Shown here: one piece after another, positions 60,901-64,000 of the stretch
Numbering within the stretch: position 1 is the first letter of the stretch
How the letters are laid out: the number at the start of each line of letters is the position of its first letter
Assembly: GCF_963678635.1 (NCBI RefSeq)
Contig: NC_087065.1
Span: forward strand, 28,043,254 to 28,107,253
Origin: Symsagittifera roscoffensis
Taxonomy: Eukaryota > Xenacoelomorpha > Acoela > Convolutidae
Reading direction: 5' to 3'
Length of the DNA: 64,000 bases
Made by a program: the position numbers and the translations under genes
The notes under the pieces: generated by a model
The model's database searches: none
Seen by the model: only the letters and a program-made list of their open reading frames with translations
What the model was told of the DNA's origin: nothing

Positions 60901-62396
60901 ATAAATTTTCATTCTCAAAGCAATCATCTTTTTAGCCCTCGCCGACAAGTTGAATCCCTCAGTCGTTCCCTTTCCTATCCCTCCAAACCTTCACAGACGC
61001 AACTCTCATCTTTCAATCTCAGACATCACTTCTTCCCTCCACCCGCTTTTAGGCCCATTTTTTAGGCTAACTGACTACACTTGATTGGATACTGACGACT
61101 CAACGCAAAAAAAGAATATTTAACTTCAACTCCCATTTGAATATATCCGCAGTAGACACAACCGACACATTTTTGGATTCCGAGCTCAGTCCCTCTAAAT
61201 TTTTACAACCATCTATCCAACCTTTGACTCTCGCTTCCCTATTAATTCCACTTCTAAGTGCTCCCACACTGTTGTTACGCCCGTTTTTTCTACTATTTCC
61301 AATAATTCACCCGAATTATATAGTCCAATAACTGGCGATCAGCTCGAGCCCAGTAACTGACAACCAGCACAACGTGTCATTATGAAACGCAAGCATCCCA
61401 GCAATGGAACGCTATTCTTAATACATTGACTAACATCATCCCAATCACTTAATAGCAACCACCTCCGACAATCTAATACGCCATCATTTTTAGTCGAAAA
61501 CTGTCCCATCTTCCCCTAGTACACTTATAATAACACTAAAAACCAAGCCAAACGAGCCCATTATATTGACCAGTTCTTACTTCTACCAACCCTTTATTGG
61601 ATCTCCTACTACAATTTCTCCAACCTACCCTAAATTCCCCTACGAATGACATCCGACGACGACGAATCATGTGACACCATCATCCATCAACTAACCATCG
61701 GACTACACTTAAATCATTTAACTAACATTTGCTTATCACAGATTCATTGCAAGAAAGTATATGGATTGCAGTAGATTCTTTGCAAAAAATCAAACGAAAA
61801 TTCAATCACTCACTGATATCACACAGTCATCCGATCTGTGGAGGATTCACCGTATGATACTGGCAGCGCCATCAATTCACAAATAACAGAGAAGTTTTCA
61901 TAGAGACTGGTTACATTTTTAATCTAGACAGCACTAATAAAGATTTTGATCATGTAATCGACCACACACTGCAAAACACGAAAGCGTAAGAAAAACATAC
62001 TTCAATAACTTTGAACACTTTCAACTGAAATTTGTTTTTCTTGTGCTCAAAGAGCGTGAAATTAACTGTTCCCACGGAATAACGCGTAGTTCACCATCTT
62101 GCAATCAATGCCACTGCTACATGTTCATCATCTGTAAAAACATATCACCTTACTTCCTTAATTTCACTTATTGCATTAAGACAAAAAACTGTCACGGCAT
62201 CCTTCGCAATTACGATCCCATTTGACGAGTGGATATTTTTTGAAACCCCACTAATAAATTCTCACTTGAAGGCTCCCGCCCCACTATTTTCCTGAATATA
62301 TCCAACCAATTGAAATTTCTCTTTCAGAAAACATCCAGCAATTTAGGTTTAATCACAAAATATATAGGATAATCCAAAATTTTAAATTCCCTAGTT
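60901..62396 (+). pseudogene. post-envelope region of element 2
   Basis: Begins in frame with the envelope tail (FSPRRQVESLSRSLSYPS, about 60934) and has a Ser/Pro-rich part. Pieces of the conserved domain follow: VFIETGYIFNLDSTNKDFD (about 61893), EREINCSHGITR (62051), SPYFLNFTYCIKTKNCHGIL (about 62150), RNYDPI. The sequence enters the gap at 62397. Confidence 0.5.
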
Positions 62397-62596
62397 NNNN
62401 NNNNNNNNNNNNNNNNNNNNNNNNNNNNNNNNNNNNNNNNNNNNNNNNNNNNNNNNNNNNNNNNNNNNNNNNNNNNNNNNNNNNNNNNNNNNNNNNNNNN
62501 NNNNNNNNNNNNNNNNNNNNNNNNNNNNNNNNNNNNNNNNNNNNNNNNNNNNNNNNNNNNNNNNNNNNNNNNNNNNNNNNNNNNNNNNNNNNNNNN
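62397..62596. other. assembly gap (200 N)
   Basis: A run of exactly 200 N. Predicted ORFs across it are artefacts. The two sides show no continuity, so the true distance and order are unknown. Confidence 0.99.
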
Positions 62597-62610
62597 CCTT
62601 GGAAACTGCA

Positions 62611-62838
62611 AACTCAAAGAGCGCCATATCTGGGAAACCAAAATGATTTCAGCAATCAGATTTGGAAGCCAGATTTTTCACCTACATAGTGTAATCCGCA
62701 TGATGCACCCAAGCATGGGTACAAAAACTCAAGTTTTAATTTTTTGAACCCCATTTTTTATTGAAAAAAAAATGATAGATAAACCTTAACAAAACGCCCT
62801 ATCTGGAGAACCAAAAAGATTTGAGCACTACTGCTTAG
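62611..62838. repeat. two diverged direct repeats about 177 bp apart
   Basis: GCGCCATATCTGGGAAACCA at 62621 and CGCCCTATCTGGAGAACCAA near 62795, each followed by AA(T/A)GATTT. May be an old satellite remnant. Confidence 0.5.
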
Positions 62839-62924
62839 ATGCTAGACTGTAGATGACCTATTAAAATTGCAATGATTTTCTTCTCCAACATACCCGCTCC
62901 AACATACGTATGACGATGACTAAA

Positions 62925-63295
62925 TTGTTTCGAACGATTCCACTTTGTGTTTCGACTTGGAGTTCGAATTTGATGTAACTTTGTGTTCGGCTTTGTTTTA
63001 ACTGTGCTCGAACTATGTTCCGACTGTACTCGACCCATGTTTTGACTTTGTCGACCAAAATCAGGTATGTTTCGACTGTTCTCGACTTATGCTTCGACCC
63101 TGCTCGACCAATGTTTTGACTTTGCTCTACCTATGTTTAAACTTTTTTGACCAAAATTGGGTATGTTTTGACTTTCTCTACCTATGTTTCGACTTTCTCG
63201 ACCTATGTTCGACTTTCTCGACCTATGTTTTGACTTTTTCGATCAAAATCGGATATGTTTCGACTTTGCGCTCGACTTTAATTTGCTTCTCGACC
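62925..63295. repeat. 18-20-bp minisatellite, TCGACCTATGTTTTGACTTT type
   Basis: About 15-20 imperfect copies of TCGACCTATGTTTCGACTTT-like units, with longer variants containing GACCAAAATCGGGTATG. Open frames across it (63089-63307, 63184-63384) are repeat artefacts. Confidence 0.85.
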
Positions 63296-64000
63296 GCGGA
63301 TTTTTAGTCGTAAAACTGCAAGTGCTCGTCTTTCAAAGTCGAGACATAAGCCGAGCAGCTCAACCTGGGCAAAACCGTATATGAACTGATAAATCTGCAT
63401 TGAATTGCTTTTACAGATAAAGAGACGAACTGAAACAAATAAATGTACAGTACACTTTGAAACGGTGACTTCAGTACACTTAAAACGCTACAATTTTTTT
63501 GATGTTTTAACGTGTCAAAAAAAAGACTTTTTGAACACGCAGGTTGACCTCCATACACCGAAAATGCTAGTTACAGAATTTCTACCAATATTCTGTGAGA
63601 AAATGCTAGTCATGCATTTCTCATACAACTGCACAAATGATAATTGTATGGCATTCTTCCATAATGAAAATGTATGACCACTCATGAGAATTTTATGAAT
63701 AGCAATTTTTCAAAATCAGCATTTTTTTATATGTGCATAAAGCTCTTGCTACATCATAATTACAACGAAACAAGAAAACTAACCAGACTATGAAAAAAAA
63801 CTGTGCTCTCTTTAACTTACAGTGGTAGCAGTTTGCCTCTTCCCGTTCCCGGCTGTCAATCCCCCCCACACACACACACACACACACCACACACATGGGT
63901 TACCGGCATCCAAAAACGTACTTCTACTATTAACAATTCATCCCCAATAATGTGGAAGGATGGGCTTAGTACTAGAGTCAATTAATTTTTACTAGCATTT
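63296..64000. other. no supported gene; CA microsatellite at about 63862-63893
   Basis: AT-rich with one (CA)n/(CAC) tract after CCCCCC. A phrase GAGAAAATGCTAGT-like repeats at about 63560 and 63597. Short ORFs have no recognisable product. Confidence 0.5.

Larger units (their letters stand above)
46312..62396 (+). mobile_element. older copy of the same LTR element (element 2), truncated by the gap
   Basis: Collinear with element 1 from LTR to post-envelope domain and in the same orientation, but with stops and frameshifts throughout. It keeps blocks that element 1 lost: the rest of gag with a zinc knuckle, and the RT fingers. It also carries an extra rearranged stretch at 49.9-50.5 kb. The 3' LTR is not present before the N-run and nothing like it follows the gap, so the right end is unknown. 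Confidence 0.85.

Noticed and set aside
62324-62641. Long minus-strand ORFs across the N-run
   Set aside because: They exist only because N does not create stop codons.

Overview
This window looks like intergenic DNA from an AT-rich animal (metazoan) genome, made mostly of decayed mobile elements. It holds no bacterial-type operon, rRNA or convincing tRNA gene, and no clearly functional host gene. The elements present (a Polinton/Maverick-type element, a very large Ty3/gypsy-type LTR element with an envelope-like region, TA-flanked MITEs, kilobase-scale tandem repeats) fit an invertebrate. The sequence alone does not fix the phylum. A 200-base run of N shows this is a genome scaffold.

Region 1 (1-14.0 kb) is a broken Polinton-like element. 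Leftward genes include the start of a packaging ATPase, a small membrane protein whose stop overlaps the ATPase start, and several unidentified ORF relics. A divergent, protein-primed type family-B DNA polymerase pseudogene runs rightward from 5.54 kb. Its 3' half plus about 1.4 kb of flank is duplicated in tandem with a 3024-bp offset. Several stop codons are shared by both copies.

Region 2 (14.0-19.4 kb) has little coding content. It contains a clear TA-flanked foldback MITE (17.38-17.97 kb), a short tandem repeat and hairpins.

Region 3 (19.4-45.1 kb) is a tandem array of a roughly 3.2-kb non-coding unit. A 16.0-kb LTR element (20411-36431; 410-bp LTRs, 4-bp GTAC target duplication) has inserted into the first unit, and the same target site is still empty in the next two units. 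Its order is LTR, leader, small basic ORF, gag, pol (RT-RNase H-integrase with a GPY/F module), envelope-like region, post-envelope ORF region, LTR. It has lost part of gag through protease, the RT fingers and the integrase zinc domain. Each unit also carries a 324-bp MITE and a palindromic ATCGAT-type minisatellite.

Region 4 (45.1-62.4 kb) holds low-complexity and foldback DNA followed by a much older copy of the same LTR element in the same orientation. This copy keeps regions missing from the first one: the RT fingers and a gag zinc knuckle. It runs into the assembly gap. Comparing the two copies gives the main biological signal. The pre-gag ORF, the post-envelope domain and an LTR hairpin with three compensatory base-pair changes are conserved between them.

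Region 5 (62.6-64 kb) has an 18-20-bp minisatellite, diverged 177-bp-spaced repeats and a CA microsatellite.
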